A DNA stretch of 62,702 bases from Gammaproteobacteria bacterium (GCA_009922685.1 RFVA01000007.1:1-62702), one strand, 5' to 3'; counted from the first letter of the stretch, positions 43,635-51,921 are shown. Made by a program: numbers and translations. The notes: a model not told the origin generated them from the sequence alone.

Positions 43635-45101
43635 CTAGTCAGCAGAAATCACCTCAGCTGTAGGAGGCCAGAGAGCGTCAACTAGTGACGATCCAAGATA
43701 TTGTGCAAGCGACCCACTGGGTCGATTTTTTCCAATTACGGAAGAAACTCGGACGGTCCAAGGAATCTTCCTGGTATCAAGTTCTTGGCTGATGATTTCA
43801 ATAAGACCCTTAATGTCACTGTTCTTACGATCCTGAATCACATGGCATAACGCAGACGACTTCTCATCGCTTAAACGATCTCTGAGACCTTCAATTGCTG
43901 TGCACGCAGTTTCCCACGTATGCCCCAGAGCGGATAACACTTCATCAGTGAGATAGAGATTCTCGGATTCACGACAAGCGAGACCGATAAACCTAACATG
44001 TCGTTGTGGATTATTAGAGCTTGGGGTTGGTATCTGCTTATCTCCGTCCAGAAGCGCAAATCCAATAGGATGTTCGTGCGGTTCTGAGAGCGAACCAAAG
44101 ATCTGCTCAAGTTTTGCTTGATACCTTTTTACTTCATCTGAACCGCCACAAGGAATCACTGCTATCGAGACAACATGGTGACGTGGGACTTGCCCCCAGA
44201 TTCGATAGTCATCATCCCCCTCGACCAAAAGTAATGGGCTTCCAAACAAAGGGCCCATTAAAACATGCCCGCCTAGGCATGCCGCTATCTCCCGCGTCAC
44301 CTCCGATGGGACCTCTGCGCTGTAAGACGCCTTTTGTCTGGTAAGGAAAACAGTTGCTGTTTTGTTCGGGCCACTAAACTGCGTTAATGCTGTTAGAAGC
44401 GACATGCTGTGCGTGGCGATCACTACCTGCAGATTGTAACGTTCCATGATTCTTACAATAAAATCTGCAAAACGCGCCTGTAAATCCGGATGGATATGTG
44501 CATCTGGCTCATCAATAAGTAGCACGCGTGAAGTAGGAGGCTCTATCTCCCACATAGATGCGATTGTTAGAGCATCTAGACCGATGGTTATAAGCTGGAT
44601 TTCACCACTACTAAGCTGGTCGACCTGATGAATATCTGTCTGATCACCTTGTCGTTTAATCTTATACGGAGGATTAGCCGCACCAACTAAAGAGACCTCA
44701 AAGTCCGGCAATAATATTTGCAGCATCTCCTCTATATCTGCTGGCGATCCAGGTGCAATACCTTCTCTGACATTCCCTCTCTTCATGAAAAAAGTCTGAA
44801 GACGACTAAGGATGCGACGACGATAGTCCGGGTTAAAGTTTCGTACAGATTGTCCTCGCCGACTATGCCCGCTCTGCTCATCAATCATGTATTGAGGATT
44901 GAAATCTAATTCACCAGTTCGTTCTGGAACTATGTAATGCACTTCATCGGGGTTTTTGTCCCTCCATGCACGAAGCATAAGACTCTTTCCACTCCCATTC
45001 TTTCCCACGATGACGGTAATATCTTTGAGATTAGTAACTAACCAGCTTCCTCCACCCAAAAAACTAGGGCGTGGTATATCTATTTCGGTTGAAAAGAGCA
45101 T
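43635..45101 (-). CDS. OLD-like AAA ATPase with TOPRIM/DUF4435-like C-terminus (putative defence)
   Basis: 488 residues. N-terminal ABC/SMC-type ATPase: Walker A IVGKNGSGKSLML (about 31-43), signature LSSGEIQLI, Walker B RVLLIDEPDAHIHPDLQ, His switch VVIATHSMSLL. The C-terminal part has LLLVEGDDDYRIW and FALLDGDK, acidic motifs of a TOPRIM-like nuclease, then LACRESENLYL. This layout is shared by OLD-family and PARIS-type anti-phage proteins. No partner gene was recognised next to it. Convergent with traU. Confidence 0.7.
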   Translation of the reverse strand: MLFSTEIDIPRPSFLGGGSWLVTNLKDITVIVGKNGSGKSLMLRAWRDKNPDEVHYIVPERTGELDFNPQYMIDEQSGHSRRGQSVRNFNPDYRRRILSRLQTFFMKRGNVREGIAPGSPADIEEMLQILLPDFEVSLVGAANPPYKIKRQGDQTDIHQVDQLSSGEIQLITIGLDALTIASMWEIEPPTSRVLLIDEPDAHIHPDLQARFADFIVRIMERYNLQVVIATHSMSLLTALTQFSGPNKTATVFLTRQKASYSAEVPSEVTREIAACLGGHVLMGPLFGSPLLLVEGDDDYRIWGQVPRHHVVSIAVIPCGGSDEVKRYQAKLEQIFGSLSEPHEHPIGFALLDGDKQIPTPSSNNPQRHVRFIGLACRESENLYLTDEVLSALGHTWETACTAIEGLRDRLSDEKSSALCHVIQDRKNSDIKGLIEIISQELDTRKIPWTVRVSSVIGKNRPSGSLAQYLGSSLVDALWPPTAEVISAD

Positions 45102-45203
45102 CTACTTTTTTTCATAAATTAAATATCGTTATGACTGATAGCCAAAGCACAAACCAAAGATGAGGATCTTTCGCCAGAACAACCTGTAACAACTGTGGCA
45201 TAG

Positions 45204-45446
45204 TCACTCTAGGTTAAAGAGTCTTCTTGCCTGAAAGACTACATCGAGTGCTTTGTGCCTCACATATGGTTCGTTGGAACCAGCTGAATTCAGCATAACC
45301 GTGTCCGACCAGTTGCAGCCATCTTCATCAGTCCCTTGTAGCTTTTTCACGCCGGAAATGGTGCAGTTATCACAATCTTGGATATCTCTGAGGTTTCTTG
45401 TTAGCCACTCATTCAGATATTCAGCACTTACGATTTCTCTGCTCAT
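45204..45446 (-). CDS. Hypothetical 80-residue protein
   Basis: Starts MSREIVSAEYLNEWLTRNLR. It contains a CDNCTISGVKKL stretch with close cysteines. Not recognised. Lies 100 nt upstream of the OLD-like gene on the same strand and could belong to its unit. Confidence 0.5.
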   Translation of the reverse strand: MSREIVSAEYLNEWLTRNLRDIQDCDNCTISGVKKLQGTDEDGCNWSDTVMLNSAGSNEPYVRHKALDVVFQARRLFNLE

Positions 45447-45564
45447 TTGTTCAATAATCCTTTATATCAATTGTAAAGTCATAGTAAGGCCAAGGGCGGG
45501 ATGCAGACTGTCACTTGGAGCGGATTGTTAGGTAAAGATTCCACAGCGAGTTGTTCGATGGAAA

Positions 45565-46449
45565 TTACAGTTCTGCATCGAGTTCAATGGACTTCACAGA
45601 AACCTGCTGCCGGATAATTTGCCCCGTTCGTCGATTACGGACCTTGAATCTCAGCATGACTTTTTCCGACCTCGCGTCCCTCTGCACATATTGTTCCGCA
45701 ACGTGCAGGTCTGGATCGGCGAGCTCAATCTTAAATTTTGGGGCGATCCTCATTGGGACCGAAAAGATTAGTCGAACGATTCCCTCGCCATTTGGATGAT
45801 AGAAAACAGGTCCAAGTGATCCTGTGAGAGTCCTATGGAAGGAAATCATCGCCTGATCTTCAGCCATCTGCTGATCAAGGAAGGGACCTCGTTCAGGTAT
45901 TATGGCGACGAAGTGATCTTCATAACCTTCGGGTACTGGGAAGGGTTCCGCGTCGACCTCAATAGCAATCGAGTACCCCTCAACATCATAGGTTAGTTTG
46001 ATAGCCTTTCCCGGCGGCATAAAAGCTGCCGTGCCAATCCAAACTGAAAAAGATACCGGAGCATTGCCCAAGTCAGATAAATCCATAATGGCATCTTCTT
46101 CGTCAACCTCCTCAGTATGCAAGTCCAGCTTGTGGAGTGAAGGGACGCGGTAGCAATAAATACAAGTACCTTGGGTTATGAGAGTAAGAGGCTCAATGTA
46201 GATCGTGTGACCGTTTTCGTGGTAGTTCACACGGCCTGACTGGTGAACCGTTATTCGCTTATTCTTCGGGCGAGGCTTATCAAAACTCAGTTGTGTTGGC
46301 TCTTGTTCTCCCGGTTTTGTGCTCCAAGATACGCGAGACCTGCTAACGCCCTCCCGCCGCATCACTAAGGTCAGCGAACCATCTCGGTCACTGGATGCAA
46401 CGACTAATAACTTTCGCAAGCCACCGTTATTTTGGATGATGACTCGCAT
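45565..46449 (-). CDS. Hypothetical 294-residue protein, island 43.6-48 kb
   Basis: Mostly beta-type composition, no signal peptide or membrane helix, with motifs YHENGHTIYIEPLTLI and FHRTLTGSLGPVFYHPNGEG. I do not recognise the family. Same strand as the OLD-like gene and the 80-residue gene, which makes a defence-island partner possible. Confidence 0.65.
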   Translation of the reverse strand: MRVIIQNNGGLRKLLVVASSDRDGSLTLVMRREGVSRSRVSWSTKPGEQEPTQLSFDKPRPKNKRITVHQSGRVNYHENGHTIYIEPLTLITQGTCIYCYRVPSLHKLDLHTEEVDEEDAIMDLSDLGNAPVSFSVWIGTAAFMPPGKAIKLTYDVEGYSIAIEVDAEPFPVPEGYEDHFVAIIPERGPFLDQQMAEDQAMISFHRTLTGSLGPVFYHPNGEGIVRLIFSVPMRIAPKFKIELADPDLHVAEQYVQRDARSEKVMLRFKVRNRRTGQIIRQQVSVKSIELDAEL

Positions 46450-46541
46450 GGACTTGTCGCCTTACAGTTGAGGTAACTGGTCTCCTCGCGATACGGCTAG
46501 CCCAAGCGAAACGAGTACCCTCGGTCCAGTTGTCCAAAAAG

Positions 46542-47375
46542 TTAGACATTTGATTGCTCTACACGAACTGCATCAACGAACCCAAAAATTATTTCCCGTA
46601 CGCATCCTTTGAGATTAGTGATGTGGCTATCAAGCACTTCAGAAAGCGTTACGGCTCCATTGTTGTGGGAAAGACCAAGTTTCTCACCACCTCCTGCCAA
46701 CACAAACCCCCGCTGACTTAAATTAATTGTCCCAACTGGTACGTATTCGTAATGAGATATCTTGTCTCTCAACGATTTTCGATTTCCTTCTGACAGAACA
46801 AACTCAAACAGAGGGGAATATTTTTCATGAACGGAGATAAGCACTTGGGTAACCACCCCCTGTTTTAGTTTTCCGAGAAACTTACCAAGCGCTCTAAATG
46901 AGTGAAAGTCGTTTCTGAAATAAGTTGAAACTGCCCTTGCTAAATAATCAAGGCACCGTCGATAGGCAAGGATAAACGCCTGATACTCAAAGTCCCAGGC
47001 AAGGGTATTTCCTAAAGCTATTGTTGAATTTCCGATGACTCTTCTGTAATCGAATTTTTCAATTTCTTCAATCACTGCGCTTTCGATGGCCTTCAGCCTT
47101 CTATAGTGATACAAGACACATGCGAATGTGTTTTGGACATCCCCAAGAAACCCATTAACAAATCGGTGATACCACTTTTCAAGCTGCGGGTCTGAGCGCC
47201 ATTTAGTGATGAATTCGGGTTGTGGGTTGGTTACATAGTTATGGAAGTAAAGAAATGGTTGTCGATCTACTGTTAGCAGCTCGAACCCGGCAATAGACGT
47301 AACTGCGGCCAAGCAGCCTTGAATTTCAGGGCTAGCAAAGCTCTGGAACATTTGCTCGAAAACGTCTTGATCCAT
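46542..47375 (-). CDS. Hypothetical helical protein with HEPN-like RX4H motif
   Basis: 277 residues, largely helical. RDKISH (Arg203-His208) in SLRDKISHYEYV fits the RX4-6H active-site pattern of HEPN ribonucleases, preceded by helices such as FILAYRRCLDYLARAVSTYF. Family membership is a suggestion only. Upstream gene of the same-strand group leading to the OLD-like gene. Confidence 0.55.
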   Translation of the reverse strand: MDQDVFEQMFQSFASPEIQGCLAAVTSIAGFELLTVDRQPFLYFHNYVTNPQPEFITKWRSDPQLEKWYHRFVNGFLGDVQNTFACVLYHYRRLKAIESAVIEEIEKFDYRRVIGNSTIALGNTLAWDFEYQAFILAYRRCLDYLARAVSTYFRNDFHSFRALGKFLGKLKQGVVTQVLISVHEKYSPLFEFVLSEGNRKSLRDKISHYEYVPVGTINLSQRGFVLAGGGEKLGLSHNNGAVTLSEVLDSHITNLKGCVREIIFGFVDAVRVEQSNV

Positions 47376-47671
47376 GGGATAGCACCGGGAAAGGTTAAGC
47401 AGCTATTAAAAGGACCGCACCGTCCGCATATGAGTTTATATCCACGCGGTAATTATGCTGCCGGAATCACCCGTGGGGCAAGGAACTAGACTCGACTGGG
47501 CTTGGACAACTCCAATAATATGGATGCCAGTAAGGCTGCAGGGATGTCCGCTATTGGGATAAGTTCTCAATGACCGGTTGTGGCCGAATAGTGACTTAGA
47601 TCTTGCATTCTTAATCACTCCCCTTTATGGAACTCAATGAGCGTCCACTATCATTTGAAAGGCCTGGTTAG

Positions 47672-48109
47672 TTAACCGACGAGACAGCCGATAAAGTAGA
47701 GCGAGAGCGGAATTTTCGCATCATTCGGTCTTGCTTCCGGCTTTTCCGGGTTTAACGTTCCGCATACAGCGTTGTGCTCCTGATGTTTCCATAGAAATCC
47801 CTCACGATGAAAAATAAGCGATGTCCCAACGCCCTGAGGCCCATCACTTGGCGCATTTGGATATTCCAGGTCGCCCCCCAAAACAGCCCAGCCCCGCTCA
47901 CAGTCCAGCCTTCTCGTTATAAAGCGCAAATGCTTGGAGCGTGCGTATGCATCGGCAACTTTTCTCAACTGTTTGGGACTGCATGAAGAACTCGCGCTAC
48001 TTTTTGATGCATTCGAATCAGCGGATTGCGCCTGCTGAATCGGCATCAGGATAAACCCCAGAACGAAGAAAACTTTCCCTATAGCAAACGTAACCGCATG
48101 ATTTGCCAC
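47672..48109 (-). CDS. Secreted hypothetical protein
   Basis: 145 residues with a signal peptide (AIGKVFFVLGFILMPIQQAQSA) and four cysteines in the mature part (CSPKQLRKVADAY, LDCERGW, AVCGTL, IGCLVG), probably two disulfides. Not recognised. The 296 bp downstream to 47376 hold no gene that I can support. Confidence 0.55.
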   Translation of the reverse strand: MANHAVTFAIGKVFFVLGFILMPIQQAQSADSNASKSSASSSCSPKQLRKVADAYARSKHLRFITRRLDCERGWAVLGGDLEYPNAPSDGPQGVGTSLIFHREGFLWKHQEHNAVCGTLNPEKPEARPNDAKIPLSLYFIGCLVG

Positions 48110-48204
48110 TGTAACATCTCACTGATTAAAGGATTGAGCGAGGAAAAGTACGTCCTCGACCGTTAATGACCAATCACAATCCATCATTCAAGCCATGGAG
48201 ATTT

Positions 48205-48378
48205 CTAGAGAATTTCTTCAAGACAATCCGATGAAGCCCCGCACTCAGGGCATTTCCATACTTCCGGAAATTCAGTCACTGCGGTTCTAGGCGGAATGTT
48301 CACCGCTGAATCCCCCTTTTCGGCTTCATAGAGGTAGCCACATTGGCGGCACATATAGATGTTCGGGATGAGGGACAC
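48205..48378 (-). CDS. Rubredoxin-like protein
   Basis: 57 residues from GTG 48378, with AGGAGAAAACA directly upstream. Residues 9-22 MCRQCGYLYEAEKG and 41-48 WKCPECGA give the four Cys ligands (10, 13, 43, 46) of a rubredoxin Fe(Cys)4 site, with the typical IPPRTAVTEFPEVW between. It should be a small electron carrier. It is short and GTG-started, so easily missed. Lies in the accessory island. Confidence 0.75.
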   Translation of the reverse strand: MSLIPNIYMCRQCGYLYEAEKGDSAVNIPPRTAVTEFPEVWKCPECGASSDCLEEIL

Positions 48379-48427
48379 TGTTTTCTCCTAAGCAAACGAG
48401 CCACAGCCACAAATTTGAAGCGATTTG

Positions 48428-49113
48428 TTATGGCTGTAAATCCCTGGCCAGAAAATAATGACCACTGTATTGATCCCAACTGCCTTCACAGATCAACCGA
48501 TTCCACTTACCTCGGAATGGAGCCAAAGCACCGCGCTTATCCATATGGACGTCAAACAACCCATGATAGCCCTTGCGCTGAATGTGATACCGACGGCAAT
48601 CACATTTGCAGAGCTTGTATTTATGCCTCTTCGCCTCTGCTTCGATCTCTCCGTAAAGTGTCACCAACACTTTTCGCAAACTCCTGAGCATCGACATCAG
48701 CAAGTACGTCCAACGTAAAGGGCAGTTCGATTACCTCTCTTGGCCATTTGCAGTCAGTCAGCTTCGGCTTGCTGATCCCGAGGCCACTTCATCATAGCTA
48801 TACCCCTCAACACCGCACGCCTTGGCTTTATGCACCCACTGTTTTCGGACCAATTGATGCGCCAGCCGACACGAAACCACTGATTGGCTGGGGCTGGATA
48901 GGCTGTTTCTGCGGCTGTTGAGGCTGTGTTAAGGGCTTACTTTTTTGGGTTTTGGTGCTTGAACAGCTTGGATGAGAACCATTGGCGCCCTTGCCGGCCG
49001 TTTCGAGTTTGCCTTGCGACTTAGGGTGGCTTTGGCTTTGAATTGCTGTTTGGCCTGGACGCTGATTGCTTCCAAACGCTATTACTCACCAATTTCCAAA
49101 TGGCTAGTTGTTC
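48428..49113 (-). pseudogene. Decayed gene with multiple frameshifts
   Basis: On the minus strand, pieces with protein-like composition follow each other in different frames. First comes a Pro/Gln-rich stretch (LTQPQQPQKQPIQPQP), then RKQWVHKAKACGVEGYSYDE, then KLTDCKWPREVIELPF, then the open frame 48703-48428 ending RLICEGSWDQYSGHYFLARD. No intact start-to-stop gene spans them. Reading them as one former protein of about 200 residues is inference. Confidence 0.4.
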
Positions 49114-49442
49114 CTCAGCACTGGCAAATTCGAGGATTCAAACCATTCCCGGAAGAGCTTGAGCGTTCTCTTTTGAGGCCATAGGGCAGGATCGACAATC
49201 CACTCTTCCAGAAGCACCTCGAATAGCGTTTTCCAGTGTTTTTCGATGTAGCGGTAGGCCTGCTTGGCATTGGTGATGGATTCGTCCGGGATCAGGTAGA
49301 CGTCCGTGTCTTCCTGAATCTCCTCCAGCGTCAAGGAAGCGCCGAACTCCGGGGCGACCTTAAGCAGCCAATCCAGAACCGCTTGCGTCGGGCGCATCAC
49401 GACCGCTGAACGATTCAGGGAATATTGATGGGGATGGGCCAT
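49104..49442 (-). CDS. Conserved-type hypothetical protein after the DUF1845 gene
   Basis: 112 residues from ATG 49442, chosen because AAGGAGACGTCA precedes it. Overlaps the end of the DUF1845-like gene by 83 nt in another frame. Contains TQAVLDWLLKVAPEFGASLT and AYRYIEKHWKTLFEVLLEEW. Not recognised by name, but the tight overlap suggests a joint function with its neighbour. Confidence 0.65.
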   Translation of the reverse strand: MAHPHQYSLNRSAVVMRPTQAVLDWLLKVAPEFGASLTLEEIQEDTDVYLIPDESITNAKQAYRYIEKHWKTLFEVLLEEWIVDPALWPQKRTLKLFREWFESSNLPVLRNN

Positions 49443-50067
49443 TGACGTCTCCTTGCTCATGATCATCACGTGAGCCTTCGATGATAAGGGAGACATCAGT
49501 AGTTGGGGATGCGACCAACTCTGAGTCGATTTCCTCAGCGGAAGAGCGCTCAGGATTCAGGATCCTCCTCCGTTGTCGCCCAATCAGGCGCCTCCCGAGC
49601 TTGAGAATAGTTCGCTGCCAGAGAAATACGGCATTGGCCCTTTGCTTGTTATTCATGACGCCCATCAGCCAGAGTCCATCCAGAAGGAATATCAGCTGAT
49701 CCAGGGTCTGAATGACGCCGAGATAATCGTGTGCGAGAGGCGAAGTAATCATCACCTTGAGCTCTCCTGGATTGGTATAGATCGGCTCTCCGTTGACACC
49801 GTTATCAGAACGGAGTTTCAGGAGCCTCGCCATCTCGTTTTGGGTAGCCGTCTGAATGGATTGGATCAGGGATCGAGCCCCTTCCTCCCTGAGTTCCACC
49901 TCGTCTTCGGGTGAAACGATGCGCTGGACAACCTCCAAATGGTAAAGCGCGGCTGCAACGCGATCGAATTCGCGTTCCAGCATCCGTTGTGCCATCTCAC
50001 TTTGAAGGGCAACAGTACGTTCAAAAGCCGCCCGACTATAGGGGCGAGGGGTATTTTCATCAGCCAT
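49360..50067 (-). CDS. DUF1845 / AcaB-like protein
   Basis: 235 residues from ATG 50067 (AGAGGTCACACC upstream). The central block TNPGELKVMITSPLAHDYLG and LDQLIFLLDGLWLMGVM then WQRTILKLGRRLIGRQRRR resembles DUF1845 proteins of conjugative elements. These include AcaB, a transcriptional regulator of IncC transfer. Divergent from ssb across operator copy 4, 55 bp away, so it may itself be under regulon control or take part in it. Confidence 0.65.
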   Translation of the reverse strand: MADENTPRPYSRAAFERTVALQSEMAQRMLEREFDRVAAALYHLEVVQRIVSPEDEVELREEGARSLIQSIQTATQNEMARLLKLRSDNGVNGEPIYTNPGELKVMITSPLAHDYLGVIQTLDQLIFLLDGLWLMGVMNNKQRANAVFLWQRTILKLGRRLIGRQRRRILNPERSSAEEIDSELVASPTTDVSLIIEGSRDDHEQGDVNGPSPSIFPESFSGRDAPDASGSGLAA

Positions 50068-50121
50068 GGTGTGACCTCTTTGGTTAGGAACCCTAGACAC
50101 TAAGGCCTTCCTTTCACACCC

Positions 50122-50162
50122 TCTGCTGGAATGATGGCCAAAATCGCAATCATTCCCACAGA
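50122..50162. promoter_or_regulatory. 41-bp dyad operator copy 4 (DUF1845 / ssb divergent region)
   Basis: Left arm TCTGCTGGAATGAT, right arm ATCATTCCCACAGA, centre GGCCAAAATCGCA. Closest in the inner part to copy 2. Lies between the DUF1845-like gene and the long leader of ssb. Confidence 0.8.
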
Positions 50163-50434
50163 AACCAATCCAAATCTCCTCCATCCTGATCCCACTTTCA
50201 GGTTATCCCCTCTCGGATACCTGGGTGGCCTTCTAAGATTCTGAAGGTCACGCCAGCTGGGCGTTTCATTAAATGCAGCAAACGAACTGGTTCAGGAATA
50301 GTTCTGAACCTACCCCTATCGAGGGAGAGCACGTCTTCCCCCTAGGGACAGAACCGGGCTCCTTCGAAGATCCCGTGACCGCACGAACGGGATGTTTCTT
50401 TTCATTCCCGTGTGCGGCGGGTGGAGTGAGTCTG
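50163..50434 (+). promoter_or_regulatory. ssb leader with strong hairpin
   Basis: 272 nt untranslated leader. GGTTCAG...CTGAACC forms a small hairpin near 50290. At 50379-50417 CCGCAC-ga-ACGGGA pairs with TCCCGT-GTGCGG (12 bp with a 2-nt bulge) around a T-rich loop. This stem ends 18 nt before the ssb ATG, just ahead of GGAG, so it could influence translation. Confidence 0.5.
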
Positions 50435-50857
50435 ATGTTGAATCGAGCTGAACTGATTGGTCGTCTGGGTCGAGACCCCGAAGTTCGTTACACCACCGAG
50501 GGCAAGGCCATAGCGAATCTCGCCATGGCCACCTCGGAATTCTTTCGTGACCGGGATTCCGGTCAACGAAAGGAGCAGACCGAATGGCACCGCGTGGTGC
50601 TCTTTGGAAAGCAGGCCGAAATAGCAGGCAAGTACCTCAAGAAAGGGGCATTGGCCTACGTCGATGGCAGGCTTCGGACACGAAAGTGGAAGAACCGGCA
50701 GGGACAGGAGCAATTCACGACCGAACTGGTGGGAAATTCTCTGACCTTGCTGGAGAAGAAAGGCCAGGGATCAGGCGTGGATTCGTCCTTATCGGAAGCC
50801 GATTCGATCGGTAACCGGGAAGACGGGTTCTTCGATTTTCCAGACATGCCGTTCTGA
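50435..50857 (+). CDS. ssb: Single-stranded DNA-binding protein
   Basis: 140 residues from ATG 50435 (GGTGGAG upstream); a longer in-frame reading from 50273 runs through the leader hairpin and lacks family similarity. OB fold MLNRAELIGRLGRDPEVRYT, ERTEWHR-like QTEWHRVVLFGKQAEIAGKY, and the acidic tip DFPDMPF. First gene of the recombination operon, protecting transferred single strands. Confidence 0.96.
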   Translation: MLNRAELIGRLGRDPEVRYTTEGKAIANLAMATSEFFRDRDSGQRKEQTEWHRVVLFGKQAEIAGKYLKKGALAYVDGRLRTRKWKNRQGQEQFTTELVGNSLTLLEKKGQGSGVDSSLSEADSIGNREDGFFDFPDMPF

Positions 50858-50892
50858 CGATTGACCGAAGGATCTTTAGGTCCTTTCTGTTT

Positions 50893-50950
50893 CACCCCTG
50901 GGGGCGATTTGCCCTTCAGGGGTGATAGCCCCCTTCACTATGAATGGAGG
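50893..50950 (+). promoter_or_regulatory. GC-rich leader element A, upstream of bet
   Basis: CACCCCTG (50893) pairs with CAGGGGTG (50917), enclosing GGGC/GCCC with loop GATTT. The downstream ATAGCCCCC (50925-50933) can instead pair with GGGGGCGAT, breaking the first hairpin. The ribosome site GGAGG follows. Related leaders precede orf87, the cobS-like, DUF3150 and cobT-like genes. Confidence 0.6.
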
Positions 50951-50955
50951 TTTTT

Positions 50956-51843
50956 ATGAACCATCGATTGATCAAGAAGTTTGCCGAACGCTATTCGTTC
51001 GATGAAGGTGCGCTTATCGACACCCTCAAGGCCACGGCCTTCAAGGTGAATGATGGCGTGGTCACGGATGCTCAGATGATGGCTTTGCTGATTGTGGCTG
51101 ACCAATACGGTCTCAATCCTTTCACCAAGGAGATCTATGCCTTTCCGGACAAGAAGAACGGCATCGTTCCGGTCGTCGGAATCGATGGGTGGAGTCGCAT
51201 CATCAACGGCCATTCGGCTTTTGATGGGATGACCTTTCACTCCTCGGAGACGATCGTCACGCCACCGGGCGGGAAACCCTGTCCCGAATGGATGGATTGT
51301 GCGCTGTACCGAAAGGACCGCGCGCACCCCATCGTCATTCGGGAATATCTCGATGAAGTCTACCGCGAACCCTTTCAAGGGAATCGTGATGGACGCTCCT
51401 ATGCTGTCAATGGTCCCTGGCAAAGCCATACCAAACGACTCTTACGTCATAAGGCCACCATTCAGGCGGCCCGCATGGCGTTCGGGTTTGTTGGGATCTA
51501 CGACCAGGACGAAGCCGAGCGGATCCTTGAAGGTCAGTCTGGAGATCTTGGAGACCCCCGTGTCATTCCGATACAGGGAGAACCGAGTGATCAGGCGCGA
51601 AAGGTCTCTCAAAAGCTGATTCAGCGTGCTGAAAAAGCCCACGGAGCCTGGAATGCCGCCATCGAATATGCCTCTGAGCATTTTGACGGTGCGGATCTCG
51701 CCTTTGTGAATCAGGAAATCTGGAAAGCTGAAACCGACTGGAAGAAAGCCAAAGGGACGTCTGTCCTTGAAGCCCCTCCGGAATCGCCGGCCTCCGTTGC
51801 CTTTGCATCCGTCAAACAGATGCTCGGTAACAAGGCCGCCTGA
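50956..51843 (+). CDS. bet: Bet/RecT single-strand annealing recombinase
   Basis: 295 residues from ATG 50956 (GGAGGTTTTT upstream). The RecT/Bet core is seen in ALLIVADQYGLNPFTKEIYA, VPVVGIDGWSRIINGH, PEWMDCALYRKDR and WQSHTKRLLRHKATIQAARM. Works with the YqaJ exonuclease; SXT and IncC carry an equivalent pair that remodels elements. Confidence 0.95.
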   Translation: MNHRLIKKFAERYSFDEGALIDTLKATAFKVNDGVVTDAQMMALLIVADQYGLNPFTKEIYAFPDKKNGIVPVVGIDGWSRIINGHSAFDGMTFHSSETIVTPPGGKPCPEWMDCALYRKDRAHPIVIREYLDEVYREPFQGNRDGRSYAVNGPWQSHTKRLLRHKATIQAARMAFGFVGIYDQDEAERILEGQSGDLGDPRVIPIQGEPSDQARKVSQKLIQRAEKAHGAWNAAIEYASEHFDGADLAFVNQEIWKAETDWKKAKGTSVLEAPPESPASVAFASVKQMLGNKAA

Positions 51844-51856
51844 TCTCACATATTTA

Positions 51857-51914
51857 TTAACCCCATGGGGCACGTTGGCCCCTGGGGCTGAACGATGCCC
51901 CGTTCTTTTTGGAG
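51857..51914 (+). promoter_or_regulatory. GC-rich leader element B, upstream of orf87-exo
   Basis: ACCCCATGGGGC, loop ACGTTG, GCCCCTGGGG, then AACGATGCCCC, then GTTCTTTTT and GGAG. The segment GGGGCACGTT is complementary to AACGATGCCCC with one bulge, giving a stem directly before a T-run (terminator-like). It competes with the local CCCC/GGGG hairpin. Confidence 0.62.
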
Positions 51915-51921
51915 AAATGAC

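Noticed and set aside
48343-48718. Plus-strand frames of 114 and 86 residues
   Set aside because: They overlap the better supported rubredoxin and the decayed minus-strand gene; composition is not protein-like.
50273-50434. N-terminal extension of ssb from ATG 50273
   Set aside because: The added 54 residues are encoded by hairpin-forming leader sequence and have no SSB similarity; ATG 50435 has a ribosome site and gives the standard OB-fold start.
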